This document shows positions 35,889-44,546 of a DNA stretch of 64,000 nucleotides, piece by piece. The notes under the pieces are model-generated. The model saw only the letters and a list, made by a program, of their open reading frames with translations, was not told where the DNA came from and ran no database searches. Within the stretch, counting starts at the first letter, position 1, and each line of letters begins with the position of its first letter. The position numbers were made by a program, and so were the translations under genes. The DNA lies in NCBI GenBank assembly GCA_947259505.1, contig CAMYLT010000001.1:124001-188000 (forward strand). The letters are read 5' to 3'. Source of the stretch: an uncultured Porticoccus sp. Lineage in GTDB: Bacteria; Pseudomonadota; Gammaproteobacteria; Pseudomonadales; Porticoccaceae.

Positions 35889-37921
35889 TGAATATGTTAT
35901 CCGGATTGTTGGGTTGGGTTGATAAACGCCTTCCCGTACAGCGGGCGTGGGATACCCATATGGGTAAATACTACGCCCCGAAAAACTTCAACTTTTGGTA
36001 TTTCTTTGGCGTGCTGTCGATGGTGGTACTGGTCATCCAGCTGCTGTCCGGTATCTGGCTGCTGATGAGCTACCAGGGGTCTGCTGAAACGGCTTTCTCC
36101 TCCGTTGAATACATCATGCGAGATGTGGATTACGGTTGGATCATCCGCTATATGCACTCCACTGGCGCTTCGGCGTTCTTTATCGTGGTGTACATGCACA
36201 TGTTCCGTGGATTGCTTTACGGCTCTTATAAGCCGCCGCGGGAGCTGGTGTGGATCTTCGGCATGACCATTTACGTGGCGCTGATGGCAGAAGCCTTCCT
36301 CGGTTATGTGTTGCCTTGGGGTCAAATGTCCTACTGGGGCGCCCAGGTGATCATCTCGTTGTTTGGTGCCATTCCCGTAGTTGGCGAAGACATCGTGCAG
36401 TGGGTGCGTGGTGACTACCTTATTTCTGGTATTACTCTGAACCGCTTTATGTCTTTGCATGTGGTAGCGGTGCCGATCATTCTGTTGGCGCTCGTTGTAC
36501 TGCATATTCTGGCGCTACACGAAGTCGGTTCCAACAATCCCGACGGTGTTGAGATCAAGAAGAACAAGGATGAAAATGGCATCCCACGCGATGGCATCCC
36601 ATTCCATCCCTATTACACAGTTCACGACCTGGTGCCGATTGTGGTGTTCCTGTTCGTGTTCTGTTTCATTATGTTCTTCGTGCCTGAAATGGGAGGCTAC
36701 TTCCTTGAGCATGCTAACTTTGAAATTGCCAACCCGCTGAAGACCCCGGCGCACATCGCACCAGTCTGGTATTTCACCCCGTTTTACTCCATGTTGCGGG
36801 CGGTACCTGACAAGTTTGCTGGCTTCCTGGTGATGGCTGCGGCTATCGCGATCATGTTCGTGTTGCCTTGGCTGGATCGTAGTCCGGTTAAGTCTATCCG
36901 TTACAAAGGCAACTTCAGCCGTGTGGCGCTCTTGGTGTTTGCAGCATCCTTCATTGTCCTGGGTGTTTTGGGTGTGAAGGCGCCGACTCCTGAGCGCACT
37001 TTGCTGGCCCAAATCTGTGCCATTATTTATTTTCTGTTTTTCCTAGGCATGCCCATCTGGACCAAACTGGAAAAAACTACTCCTCAGCCTGAGCGTGTCA
37101 CCACCAATGGTGGCTTCGGGTTCTGGAAGTCGCTTGCCGGATTGGTCGTGGTGATACTGCTGACGTGGTTGCCTTTGAAAGCAGTTGGTTCTGAAGCAGA
37201 GTATGAGTGCGGCACCATTCCTTGTGATGCATTTGAAACTGATTTGTCTGACAAGGCCTCGTTGCAGCACGGTGCTAAGCTGTTTGTGAACTACTGCATG
37301 GGCTGTCACTCGGCCAAATATTCCCGCTGGGATCGCGTAGCCACTGACTTGAAAATGCCAGCCGGTCTGGTCATGGATAATCTGGTGTTTGCCGACCAAA
37401 AAATCGGTAGTCTGATGGACATTTCCATGCCTGTGGCGAAAGCTAAGCAATGGTTTGGTGCAGCTCCGCCGGACCTCACGTTGGTGGCCCGTGCCCGTTC
37501 ACCCGAGTGGGTCTACACGTACCTGCGTAACTTCTATGTGGATCCTTCCCGCCCTGTTGGCGTGAATAATAAGGTCTTCAAGGATGTAGGTATGCCTCAC
37601 GCCTTGATGGATCTGCAGGGTCTGCCAGAATGTGCCCCCGGCCCTGTGCATGCTGCTAATGGTGGTGTCAAGCGAGACCCGCTGACTCGTGAGGAAATTC
37701 TCGAGGATCATTGTGGCCGGTTCAATCTGGTAAAAGAAGGCAGCTTGACGCCGGAAGAGTATGACGAGGCGGTTTATGACCTGGTCAACTTCCTGGCATA
37801 TGTGGCTGAGCCGATGGCTGAAGACAGAGAGCGTATCGGTACCTATGCGTTGTTATTTCTGGCCTTCCTGTTTATCTGGGTGTGGCTACTGAACAGGGAA
37901 TACTGGAAAGGTATTCACTGA
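35888..37921 (+). CDS. petBC: Fused cytochrome b - cytochrome c1 of the bc1 complex
   Basis: One 677-codon frame encodes both subunits, which most gammaproteobacteria make from separate petB and petC. Residues 1-about 410 are cytochrome b: heme ligands H90/H104 and H191/H206, the Qo motif as PVWY, and eight membrane helices. A second signal-like segment follows (K414, LAGLVVVILLTWLPL, cleavage site likely near AVGS-EA at 435/436). Cytochrome c1 comes next with heme motif CMGCH (470-474) and a C-terminal anchor (LFLAFLFIWVWLL). The layout is that of Bradyrhizobium FbcH, which is cut after translation. Cleavage here is inferred. Confidence 0.95.
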   Translation: MNMLSGLLGWVDKRLPVQRAWDTHMGKYYAPKNFNFWYFFGVLSMVVLVIQLLSGIWLLMSYQGSAETAFSSVEYIMRDVDYGWIIRYMHSTGASAFFIVVYMHMFRGLLYGSYKPPRELVWIFGMTIYVALMAEAFLGYVLPWGQMSYWGAQVIISLFGAIPVVGEDIVQWVRGDYLISGITLNRFMSLHVVAVPIILLALVVLHILALHEVGSNNPDGVEIKKNKDENGIPRDGIPFHPYYTVHDLVPIVVFLFVFCFIMFFVPEMGGYFLEHANFEIANPLKTPAHIAPVWYFTPFYSMLRAVPDKFAGFLVMAAAIAIMFVLPWLDRSPVKSIRYKGNFSRVALLVFAASFIVLGVLGVKAPTPERTLLAQICAIIYFLFFLGMPIWTKLEKTTPQPERVTTNGGFGFWKSLAGLVVVILLTWLPLKAVGSEAEYECGTIPCDAFETDLSDKASLQHGAKLFVNYCMGCHSAKYSRWDRVATDLKMPAGLVMDNLVFADQKIGSLMDISMPVAKAKQWFGAAPPDLTLVARARSPEWVYTYLRNFYVDPSRPVGVNNKVFKDVGMPHALMDLQGLPECAPGPVHAANGGVKRDPLTREEILEDHCGRFNLVKEGSLTPEEYDEAVYDLVNFLAYVAEPMAEDRERIGTYALLFLAFLFIWVWLLNREYWKGIH

Positions 37922-37932
37922 TTTTTCATGGG

Positions 37933-37956
37933 GATGGCCGCCGCATGGCGGCCATC
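37933..37956 (+). terminator. Hairpin after petBC
   Basis: GATGGCCGCC (37933-37942) and GGCGGCCATC (37947-37956) make a 10-bp stem with a GCAT loop. The downstream T-tract (TGCTTTCT) is weak, so read-through to sspA is possible. Confidence 0.6.
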
Positions 37957-37988
37957 TGCTTTCTATAAATGACAATTGAGGTTTGTAT

Positions 37989-38621
37989 ATGGGGGTTGTT
38001 GCAAAACGATCTTCGATGACTTTTTTTTCTGATCCGGCATGTCATTACAGTCATCGTGTACGCATCGTACTGGCTGAAAAGGGCGTTACGGTAGAAATTG
38101 AGGAAGTGGATGATAAGAATCTGCCAGAAGACGTATTGGAACTGAATCCCTACGCTTCTTTACCCACCCTTGTTGACCGGGATCTGGCCCTTTATGAAAC
38201 CAAGGTCATGATGGAGTACCTAGATGAAAGGTTCCCCCATCCACCGTTGTTGCCAGTTTATCCGGTTGCTCGCGCTCTGAGTCGCCAATTCATGCATCGT
38301 ATTGAGCGGGACTGGAGTAGTCAGTTAGACACTATTATCAGTAATCCCGGCAGTTCGGCCGCCGATAAAGCTCGCAAGGAACTGAGTGATAGTTTGTGCA
38401 GCATTGCACCAATTTTCACAGACTTGCCTTACTTTATGAGTGAGGAGTTCACCTTGGTTGATTGCTGTCTGGCTCCGATTTTGTGGCGTTTGGATAGTCT
38501 TGGTATAAAGCTTCCAGCGAATCGCCAAGTTAAGCCGCTACAGGACTACATGAAAAGGTTGTTTGAACGACCATCATTCCAGGAAAGTCTCTCGGAACTT
38601 GAAAAAGAGATGGCCCTCTAA
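37989..38621 (+). CDS. sspA: Stringent starvation protein A
   Basis: SspA binds RNA polymerase and affects stationary-phase and stress transcription. It has a glutathione S-transferase fold without GST activity. The 210 residues include an N-terminal thioredoxin-like domain ([20 protein letters not shown], 20), [20 protein letters not shown] (20), and an all-helical C-domain. I chose ATG 37989 (GAGG 9 nt upstream) over TTG 37983. The gap after it holds a duplicated terminator unit. Confidence 0.95.
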   Translation: MGVVAKRSSMTFFSDPACHYSHRVRIVLAEKGVTVEIEEVDDKNLPEDVLELNPYASLPTLVDRDLALYETKVMMEYLDERFPHPPLLPVYPVARALSRQFMHRIERDWSSQLDTIISNPGSSAADKARKELSDSLCSIAPIFTDLPYFMSEEFTLVDCCLAPILWRLDSLGIKLPANRQVKPLQDYMKRLFERPSFQESLSELEKEMAL

Positions 38622-38622
38622 A

Positions 38623-38716
38623 ACCAAAGTGTGATGGCATAGGATGGGACTAAATGGTCCCCTTTTAGAGACCAAAGTGTTACAGCATAGAAAGGGACTA
38701 AATGGTCCCTTTTTTT
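38623..38716 (+). repeat. Tandem 48-bp repeat carrying a terminator hairpin twice
   Basis: Two copies, at 38623-38666 and 38671-38716, run in direct order with an offset of exactly 48 bp. Both read ACCAAAGTGT...GCATAG...GGGACTAAATGGTCCC followed by T residues. The repeat begins 2 bp after the sspA stop. Copies differ at about six positions, so the duplication is not very recent or is under loose constraint. Confidence 0.85.
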
Positions 38717-38717
38717 G
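38691..38717 (+). terminator. Intrinsic terminator between sspA and sspB
   Basis: AAAGGGAC (38691-38698) pairs with GTCCCTTT over the loop TAAATG and is followed by a T7 run. The first repeat copy (38646-38667) has the same 5-bp GGGAC/GTCCC core with a weaker T-tract. Confidence 0.82.
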
Positions 38718-38747
38718 TACAATTATGCCCCTTTGAAGCCGGAAGAT

Positions 38748-39188
38748 ATGGCCCATATGAACATGACATCCAACCGACCGTATCTTATTCGGGCCTTCTA
38801 TGACTGGATTGTGGACAATCAATGCACCCCGTACATGGTGGTAGATGCCTACTTTCCTGGAGTAGAGGTGCCGCAGGAGCATGTGAATGATGGGCAAATT
38901 GTGCTGAATGTCGCCCCGCGGGCAGTAGTCACTTTGGTTATGAACAATGAAGAAGTGGCCTTTAGCACGCGTTTTGGTGGTGTCCCAACGAGTATTCGCT
39001 TGCCCATCCAAGCCATTACCGGCATATATGCTCGCGAAAATGGTCAGGGTATGGTCTTTCAGCCTGAAAAGAATACTGATCCAGATCCGCAGGGACCGGG
39101 TCCAACGAAACCCGTTGCAGTGAAAGAGGGAGTAACCGGAGGGACCGGCGATAAGACCAGGAAACCCTCCCTCAGAGTTGTTAAATAG
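38748..39188 (+). CDS. sspB: ClpXP protease specificity-enhancing factor SspB
   Basis: SspB binds ssrA-tagged and other substrates and tethers them to ClpX. The 146 residues have the substrate-binding domain (RPYLIRAFYDWIVDNQCTPY (20), DGQIVLNVAPRAV, FSTRFGGVP, IYARENGQGM). A disordered linker and the ClpX-binding tail LRVVK end the protein. I chose ATG 38748 (GGAAG upstream); ATGs at 38757 and 38763 are also possible. A terminator lies only 32 bp upstream, so expression is by read-through or a promoter in that gap (TACAAT at 38718-38723). Confidence 0.95.
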   Translation: MAHMNMTSNRPYLIRAFYDWIVDNQCTPYMVVDAYFPGVEVPQEHVNDGQIVLNVAPRAVVTLVMNNEEVAFSTRFGGVPTSIRLPIQAITGIYARENGQGMVFQPEKNTDPDPQGPGPTKPVAVKEGVTGGTGDKTRKPSLRVVK

Positions 39189-39199
39189 AGGTTTATATT

Positions 39200-40378
39200 A
39201 TGTCTGATCCTATCGTAATCGTCGGCATGGCGCGTACACCTATCGGCAGTATGCAAGGCCAGTTCAACGGTGTACCCACTACCCACTTGGGCGCTACTGC
39301 CATTAAAGCGGCGGTAGAGAGAGCCGGTGTTGCCCCGGAACAGGTCGGTTCTGTGGACATGGGCTGTGTTCTCACCGCAGGACTGCGACAAGCTCCGGCA
39401 CGACAGGCTGCACTGGGGGCCGGGTTGCCGACAAGTGTTGGAGCCACCACCCTCAACAAGGTCTGTGGTTCCGGTATGAGGGCAGTGATGAATGCCTTTG
39501 ACAGCCTATCCCTGGGCAATGTCGACATTGCCGTGGCGGGTGGTATGGAGAGCATGACTAATGCGCCTTACCTGATGCTACAGGGACGCGGTGGTTACCG
39601 CTTCGGCCATGCTCAGATTTTTGATCACATGACCATGGACGGACTGGAAGATGCCTACAATGGTCAAGCTATGGGGATCTTCGCCGAGCAGTGTGCAGAA
39701 AAATACGGCTTCACTCGCGAAGACCAGGACGCGTTTGCGATCAATTCTTTGGAGCGCGCCAACAAAGCTATTACCGAGGGGAAGTTCGAGGGTGAAATTG
39801 CCCCGGTGGCTGTAGCTGGCCGCAAGGGTGAGGTGCTGTACGCCATTGATGAGCAGCCCGGCAAATCCAGCCCTGAAAAAATTCCCGGTCTGCGTCCGGC
39901 ATTTATCAAGGATGGGACTGTAACAGCAGCCAATGCGAGCTCTATCAGTGATGGTGCCGCAGCACTTGTCCTGACGCGGCAGTCAGTGGCCGATCAACAT
40001 GGTCTCAAACCCCTCGCGCGTATCGTTGCACACAGTTCTCACTCTCAGGAACCGGAGTGGTTTACTACTGCGCCGGTCGGCGCTATCAATAAGTTGTTGG
40101 CGAAAGCAGGTTGGAGCAAGGATGACGTTGATCTGTTCGAGATCAATGAAGCGTTTGCTGTGGTGACCATGGCTGCCATGAAGGAACTCGATCTGCCTCA
40201 CGAGAAGGTGAATGTACATGGTGGCGCCTGTGCCTTGGGGCATCCCATTGGTGCTTCCGGTGCCCGCATCATCGTTACCCTGTTGGCTGCTCTGCAGACT
40301 TATGGCAAATCCAAGGGTGTTGCAGGTATCTGTATCGGTGGTGGTGAAGCTACAGCGCTAGCGCTTGAGCTGTTGTAA
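39200..40378 (+). CDS. Acetyl-CoA acetyltransferase (thiolase)
   Basis: A biosynthetic-type thiolase that condenses or splits acetoacetyl-CoA. The 392 residues have the acyl-carrier C89 in NKVCGSGMRA, H348 in GGACALGHPIGASGA, and C378 in CIGGGEA. Length is standard. No phaB, atoDA or beta-oxidation partner is adjacent, so the pathway (PHB, fatty acid or amino acid breakdown) cannot be told. It ends at a strong terminator. Confidence 0.93.
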   Translation: MSDPIVIVGMARTPIGSMQGQFNGVPTTHLGATAIKAAVERAGVAPEQVGSVDMGCVLTAGLRQAPARQAALGAGLPTSVGATTLNKVCGSGMRAVMNAFDSLSLGNVDIAVAGGMESMTNAPYLMLQGRGGYRFGHAQIFDHMTMDGLEDAYNGQAMGIFAEQCAEKYGFTREDQDAFAINSLERANKAITEGKFEGEIAPVAVAGRKGEVLYAIDEQPGKSSPEKIPGLRPAFIKDGTVTAANASSISDGAAALVLTRQSVADQHGLKPLARIVAHSSHSQEPEWFTTAPVGAINKLLAKAGWSKDDVDLFEINEAFAVVTMAAMKELDLPHEKVNVHGGACALGHPIGASGARIIVTLLAALQTYGKSKGVAGICIGGGEATALALELL

Positions 40379-40395
40379 CAGCTTGTCCTAAAAAT

Positions 40396-40423
40396 AAAAA
40401 AGGCCCCTTCAGGGGCCTTTTTT
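40396..40423. terminator. Bidirectional terminator between thiolase gene and dolP
   Basis: AAAAAAGGCCCC (40396-40407) pairs with GGGGCCTTTTTT (40412-40423) over a TTCA loop. It serves both convergent genes. Confidence 0.92.
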
Positions 40424-40441
40424 ATTTCTCGCCAAAACGGG

Positions 40442-41014
40442 TCAGTCAATATACTCAAAGACTTTCACCACACGTCGTGCCCCTCTAGTGGTGCTGGCGA
40501 CCAAGGCCGCCTGATCACCAGTACTGCGAGTTACCAACCCCATTAAATAGATCACACCATTTTCAGTGACGACCTTAATGCGTGTGGACTTAATGTTTTT
40601 TTCGGCGATCAGCTTGGAGCGCACTTTGGTGGAGAGCCAGACATCATTGCTACGCGACACTAATGATGAGGTTCCTGTGATCTGTAGTTCGTTATGTACC
40701 TGGCGCACGCCTCGAAAATTTCGAGCAGTGTTGCCAGCGAGAGTGCGCAGCTCATTGGATGCGACTTCCCCCGTCAGTAAAATGACGCCGTTGTAGGCAT
40801 TGATATTGACGTGAGCGTGCTCAAGATTGGGGTGAGCTTTCTTGATATTCACGCCAATCAGCGTTTCCAGCTCCCAGTCGTCAATATCTGTACCCAAGGA
40901 TGTTTCGGTGGGATCAGGGCGGATGGGCTCATCGGTGGTGGCATGAATAATATTGGTGCAGCCGGTAAGGCCGACGACGCTGATCAGCAGCAGGGCTGCC
41001 AGGCGTTGAAACAT
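40442..41014 (-). CDS. dolP: BON-domain outer-membrane lipoprotein DolP (YraP)
   Basis: A 190-residue lipoprotein with lipobox VGLTGC (lipidated Cys near residue 19) and two BON domains (about 47-115 and 125-190), e.g. NAYNGVILLTGEV and TENGVIYLMGLV. DolP supports outer-membrane integrity and BAM function in E. coli. It overlaps the diaA stop by one base, as in the E. coli yraN-diaA-dolP order. Confidence 0.93.
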   Translation of the reverse strand: MFQRLAALLLISVVGLTGCTNIIHATTDEPIRPDPTETSLGTDIDDWELETLIGVNIKKAHPNLEHAHVNINAYNGVILLTGEVASNELRTLAGNTARNFRGVRQVHNELQITGTSSLVSRSNDVWLSTKVRSKLIAEKNIKSTRIKVVTENGVIYLMGLVTRSTGDQAALVASTTRGARRVVKVFEYID

Positions 41015-41601
41015 CAGGAGGTTCCTCCAAAAAGTTGTTGGTCAATTAATTCGCAAAGACAAAACAGGCTCAGCAGGTGGACCTCGCTAATACGATGGCG
41101 TTCAGTGTGATCCACCCTGATTTCTATGTCATCGCCACTGAGCAGAGCCGAAAGGTCGGTATCGCCGCTCCCTGTAAAACCGATTACGGCCATGTCACGG
41201 TCATGTGCTGTGTGGATGGCTTGCACCAGATTGCTGGGATTGGTGCCAAGGCTGAAAATCACCAGCAAGTCACCGGGTTGTCCAAGGGTTTTTACCTGCC
41301 GACTGAATATCTCACTCACGCTGTGATAGTGTCCTATTGCAGTGATGAGGGCACTATCATTATTGAGGCAGACAGCTTGAAATCCCGGTCTTTCCAACTT
41401 GTACTGCAGTAACAAGGATTGAGTGAAGATATTTGATAGTGCAGCAGACAGCCCATTGCCGCAACAGAGTACCTTATGTCCTTGAAGTAGCTGTTCAACC
41501 GTTTTACTACTGGCTTCTGCGATCAGGGGGGCCAAGCTTTCACCGGCAGCCATCTTCGCTTCGATGCTTTGGTGAAAAAGCTCTATAACGGTTGATTCCA
41601 T
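41014..41601 (-). CDS. diaA: DnaA initiator-associating protein DiaA
   Basis: A 195-residue SIS-domain tetramer that binds DnaA and promotes initiation. It is close to phosphoheptose isomerase GmhA. The position between yraN and dolP identifies DiaA. Seen are KVLCCGNGLSAALSNIFTQS (20) and the Ser/Thr-poor sugar site IFSLGTNPSNLVQAI. It lies 9 bp after yraN. Confidence 0.88.
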   Translation of the reverse strand: MESTVIELFHQSIEAKMAAGESLAPLIAEASSKTVEQLLQGHKVLCCGNGLSAALSNIFTQSLLLQYKLERPGFQAVCLNNDSALITAIGHYHSVSEIFSRQVKTLGQPGDLLVIFSLGTNPSNLVQAIHTAHDRDMAVIGFTGSGDTDLSALLSGDDIEIRVDHTERHRISEVHLLSLFCLCELIDQQLFGGTS

Positions 41602-41610
41602 GGTTCACTA

Positions 41611-42003
41611 TCACAGGCTGAAGGCATTTTGCAGCCATTCTACCTGATACTCTTCTTCGTTGCCGTTGTCTTTGCTTAGGCAGAAAGCATCAAAACGACA
41701 GGGTATTTTTTCCCAAAGCTGGTTGCGTTGTAAATAGTGTTGGGCGGTGGCGACAATTCGCCGCTGTTTGGGTCCATCAATGCTTTGGGCGGCAGTGGCA
41801 AAGCCGCTATGACGTCGCAAGCGCACCTCCACAAATACCAGTGTGGCCTCGTCCATCATGATCAGGTCGATCTCACCCCGAGGCGTGCGGTAATTCAGCT
41901 CAAGGGTTTTGAGGCCGCATTGTTCAAGATAGGTTCTGGCCCAGCGTTCTGCCAGGAGTCCTTGGTTCGAGGATGTGGGTTTTGAATGAAACTGATATTT
42001 CAT
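41611..42003 (-). CDS. yraN: YraN family protein (UPF0102)
   Basis: A 130-residue protein with a restriction-endonuclease-like fold; the family function is unproven. It has GLLAERWARTYLEQCGLKTL (20), the core NYRTPRGEIDLIMMDEATLV (20) with the conserved Glu/Asp, and FVEVRLR, the usual VEVK-type motif with Arg here. It is first in the yraN-diaA-dolP run. Confidence 0.92.
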   Translation of the reverse strand: MKYQFHSKPTSSNQGLLAERWARTYLEQCGLKTLELNYRTPRGEIDLIMMDEATLVFVEVRLRRHSGFATAAQSIDGPKQRRIVATAQHYLQRNQLWEKIPCRFDAFCLSKDNGNEEEYQVEWLQNAFSL

Positions 42004-42108
42004 ACCGATAAAGTCCCTTTGAGTGGCATGTCATGTGTTCACCGTAACTCCCTTGGTTGGGAATCTCAATGGGGGGTGACTAGCGCTAACCGATAAAAAT
42101 ATCATGGC

Positions 42109-42137
42109 TTGCCGGAAGAGGTGTGGATATCTAACAT
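42109..42137 (+). promoter_or_regulatory. Candidate promoter of the exported protein gene at 42173
   Basis: TTGCCG (42109-42114), 17 bp, TAACAT (42132-42137). It lies 35 bp upstream of the chosen GTG start. Confidence 0.5.
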
Positions 42138-42172
42138 GCGGGATTCACGCTTATGCAATAAAGGTATTCACC

Positions 42173-42694
42173 GTGTCAAAGCAATCAGATCTTTGCCTCA
42201 TAGCGGCGCTTTCTGCCAGCCTGCTTTTCGGTATGGCATGCTGGGCTGGGGTGTCCTCAGCGCCTCAAAAAATAGATTTAACTAGCCTGGTTGATCAGTT
42301 CGGTCATCCCTTTCGGGCGCAGGACAGCATGGCTGTGGTGATGCTGGTGAATGGCATGAAGGTGAAAGACATGGTGCGCGATGCTCTGGCTGAGTTGGAT
42401 GTCAGCTGCCTACAGCAGGGGCGTGTTATCTATCTGGCGAATATTAGTGGCATGCCAAAAATGATTTCCAAGTTTATGGCTGTACCTCGTATGCGAGAGC
42501 TGAATTACCCGGTCTGGCTCGATTATACGGGTAGCGTTGTGCAAACATTCCCGGCCCGAAAAGGTGAAGTAACGTTACTGACAGTTGACTCAGAGCGAGC
42601 GATCAGCGCTGTTGACTATGTCGCTTCCGGTGAGGAGCTCAGAGCCAAGCTAATGCCTGAATGTGGCGCGCTTGACCCTGAGCAGGGCAGTTAA
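42173..42694 (+). CDS. Exported protein of unknown function, possibly thioredoxin-like
   Basis: A 173-residue protein whose start I place at GTG 42173 (AAAGG 8-9 nt upstream). It opens with a signal peptide (LCLIAALSASLLFGMACWAG). The mature part has alternating strand/helix pattern: LVDQFGHPFRAQD, MAVVMLVNG, VIYLANISGMP, YPVWLDYTG, VTLLTVDSE. That looks like a redox-inactive thioredoxin-like fold, as in the YtfJ group, and there is no CxxC. I do not recognise a named family. It overlaps the 3' end of lpoA by 4 bp. Confidence 0.7.
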   Translation: MSKQSDLCLIAALSASLLFGMACWAGVSSAPQKIDLTSLVDQFGHPFRAQDSMAVVMLVNGMKVKDMVRDALAELDVSCLQQGRVIYLANISGMPKMISKFMAVPRMRELNYPVWLDYTGSVVQTFPARKGEVTLLTVDSERAISAVDYVASGEELRAKLMPECGALDPEQGS

Positions 42695-44529
42695 TTATTG
42701 CTGAGCTGCGGGGCGGGCCTAACTCGGCCACCTCGGAAATGCGCCCAGGGTTGTTCTCGGACGATGGCACCCCTGTCGCCCAATTTCAGGGTGCCGGTAC
42801 TCCCTGAAAGTTGGGTATCAGGTAGTAGCTGCATTTGAGGCAATCCTTGGTGCAGGTGATAGGCGTCTATGCCCAGAGCAAACATGTGTCGGTAAATTGG
42901 TGATAGGGCGGTGGCAGGTTGAAGTTTGTCATCCCGAGCACCGGGAAGTGTCCAGGGCATGGCGCTGAATCGTATATTCTCCAGATCGCGGTTGCGGCCC
43001 GGATCATTTGCCCCAGTGTATAGCTGTGAGGTGCCGTAGATTTGCAGATCGCTGGCAAAAAGGAAATCCAGCGTGGGTTTTATCTGTCGCGCCTGATCTG
43101 GGTACGCGACCATAAAGACCATATCCAGATCTTGCCGTCGTCTTGGGGTAAAGTCGATCGTTTTACCCAGAAGCTGCTGCAGGCGTTTTTTCCGGTATTC
43201 ACTTTGTTCAATGTGTAGTACGGGTTTCAGTAGTGGGGTGAAATCACTTTGTGCTACGCCATATGCCGGGGCCTCAAGCAGTGTTCCTCCATGCTCAGTC
43301 CAGCGTTCACGAAAAGCTGTCAGTGCGCGTTCCCCCCAGCTGGAGTTCGGAGTAATAGCCAATGCAGAACGCTGGCCCTCGACCCAGGCTCGGTCGGCAA
43401 TCTGCCTCGCCTCATCGCTGATGGATAGACCGAATTGATAGAAATTGCTTGGGGGTAGCGTGGTTGTATTTTCTAGATAATTCAGGGCGACGGTGGGCAC
43501 TGGTAGTGCTGGAATGGCCAGAAGCTGCTCCACTTTCTCACGCTGTACAGGACCAATAATCAGTTCTGCTCCATTACTGACGGCCAGTTGGTAGATCGGC
43601 GCAATGTCTTCGTTGAGAGAGGTGTCGTAAAACTGGATCATGGGTGTGTTGCCGCCATAGCTGCGGGCTTCGTACCAAGCTGCCAACAGGCCACCGCGAA
43701 TAGCTTTTCCCGCTTGGGCCAGGGAGCCTTCAAAAGGCAGCAGCACGGCAATTCGTGTAGGCAGGGAATCGGCGATCTGTTGCAGTGCCATCAGGCTGGC
43801 CGGAGGTGTTAGCGCAGCGGGATGGGTGGACCACTTACTCTTCCACAGCTGGATTAGACTGAGCTGTTGATTCACATCGCCCGGATTGTTGCGGATGATA
43901 CTGGCCAAGTTGTACCAACCCTGTAGTGTCGGGTCTGGCTCCGTGTCGAGCAGGGAGGCCAAGTACTGAGGGGAAACATGGGTGAGTACCTGCCAGAGTT
44001 GTTCATGGGCGTATTCTCGCTCTTCTATATTGGCGGTCAATGTAGACAGTGCAGCGAATGCGCGGACGCTATTTTCATCTTCGCCGAGCAGTGAAAAGAG
44101 TTCGCCACGCATTTTCTGCCATTGGGTCTGTTGTTCGAGGGGTAATCGATAGGCGATTGCTGCCATCCGTTTGTCCGCCAACAGATTCCGTGCCTGAAAA
44201 AATTGTTCCTCTTGTTGGGAGAGATTTGCAAAGAGCAGGGTGTAGTCAGCGAAGTGCTCATCCGGTAGTCCTTCCGCATCGATGGCCTTGAGTGTCATCA
44301 TGGCTTTCTGTGGACTGCCAGCCTGAACCTGCCAGTTGGCAGCGTTCAATTGGTGGAGCTGCTTCTGGGGTGGTATGCTGCCCGCGGCCTTTGCCAGCTC
44401 TAGTTCTGCAAGCTCCTCAGGGGTGTTGACGTGCTGATTGACGGGTGACACCGTGCCGGGCTGGCTGCATCCGCTGAGCAGAATGGTCAGCCAAAGCAGG
44501 GTGACCGCAGGAATACGAAACTTGAACAT
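42691..44529 (-). CDS. lpoA: Penicillin-binding protein activator LpoA
   Basis: LpoA is an outer-membrane lipoprotein that activates PBP1a from the outside. The 612 residues begin with a lipobox (ILLSGC, Cys near residue 21). An N-terminal TPR-like helical domain (about 30-250) follows, then a periplasmic-binding-protein-like domain (about 255-600) with RIAVLLPFEGSLAQAGKAIR (20) and GAELIIGPVQREKV. It is divergent from rsmI, the classical arrangement. Confidence 0.94.
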   Translation of the reverse strand: MFKFRIPAVTLLWLTILLSGCSQPGTVSPVNQHVNTPEELAELELAKAAGSIPPQKQLHQLNAANWQVQAGSPQKAMMTLKAIDAEGLPDEHFADYTLLFANLSQQEEQFFQARNLLADKRMAAIAYRLPLEQQTQWQKMRGELFSLLGEDENSVRAFAALSTLTANIEEREYAHEQLWQVLTHVSPQYLASLLDTEPDPTLQGWYNLASIIRNNPGDVNQQLSLIQLWKSKWSTHPAALTPPASLMALQQIADSLPTRIAVLLPFEGSLAQAGKAIRGGLLAAWYEARSYGGNTPMIQFYDTSLNEDIAPIYQLAVSNGAELIIGPVQREKVEQLLAIPALPVPTVALNYLENTTTLPPSNFYQFGLSISDEARQIADRAWVEGQRSALAITPNSSWGERALTAFRERWTEHGGTLLEAPAYGVAQSDFTPLLKPVLHIEQSEYRKKRLQQLLGKTIDFTPRRRQDLDMVFMVAYPDQARQIKPTLDFLFASDLQIYGTSQLYTGANDPGRNRDLENIRFSAMPWTLPGARDDKLQPATALSPIYRHMFALGIDAYHLHQGLPQMQLLPDTQLSGSTGTLKLGDRGAIVREQPWAHFRGGRVRPAPQLSNN

Positions 44530-44546
44530 AGGTGTGGCTTCTTTAT

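Noticed and set aside
36271-36300. Possible frameshift or stop linking petB and petC
   Set aside because: The frame is open throughout with normal codon use; the fusion appears genuine in this sequence.
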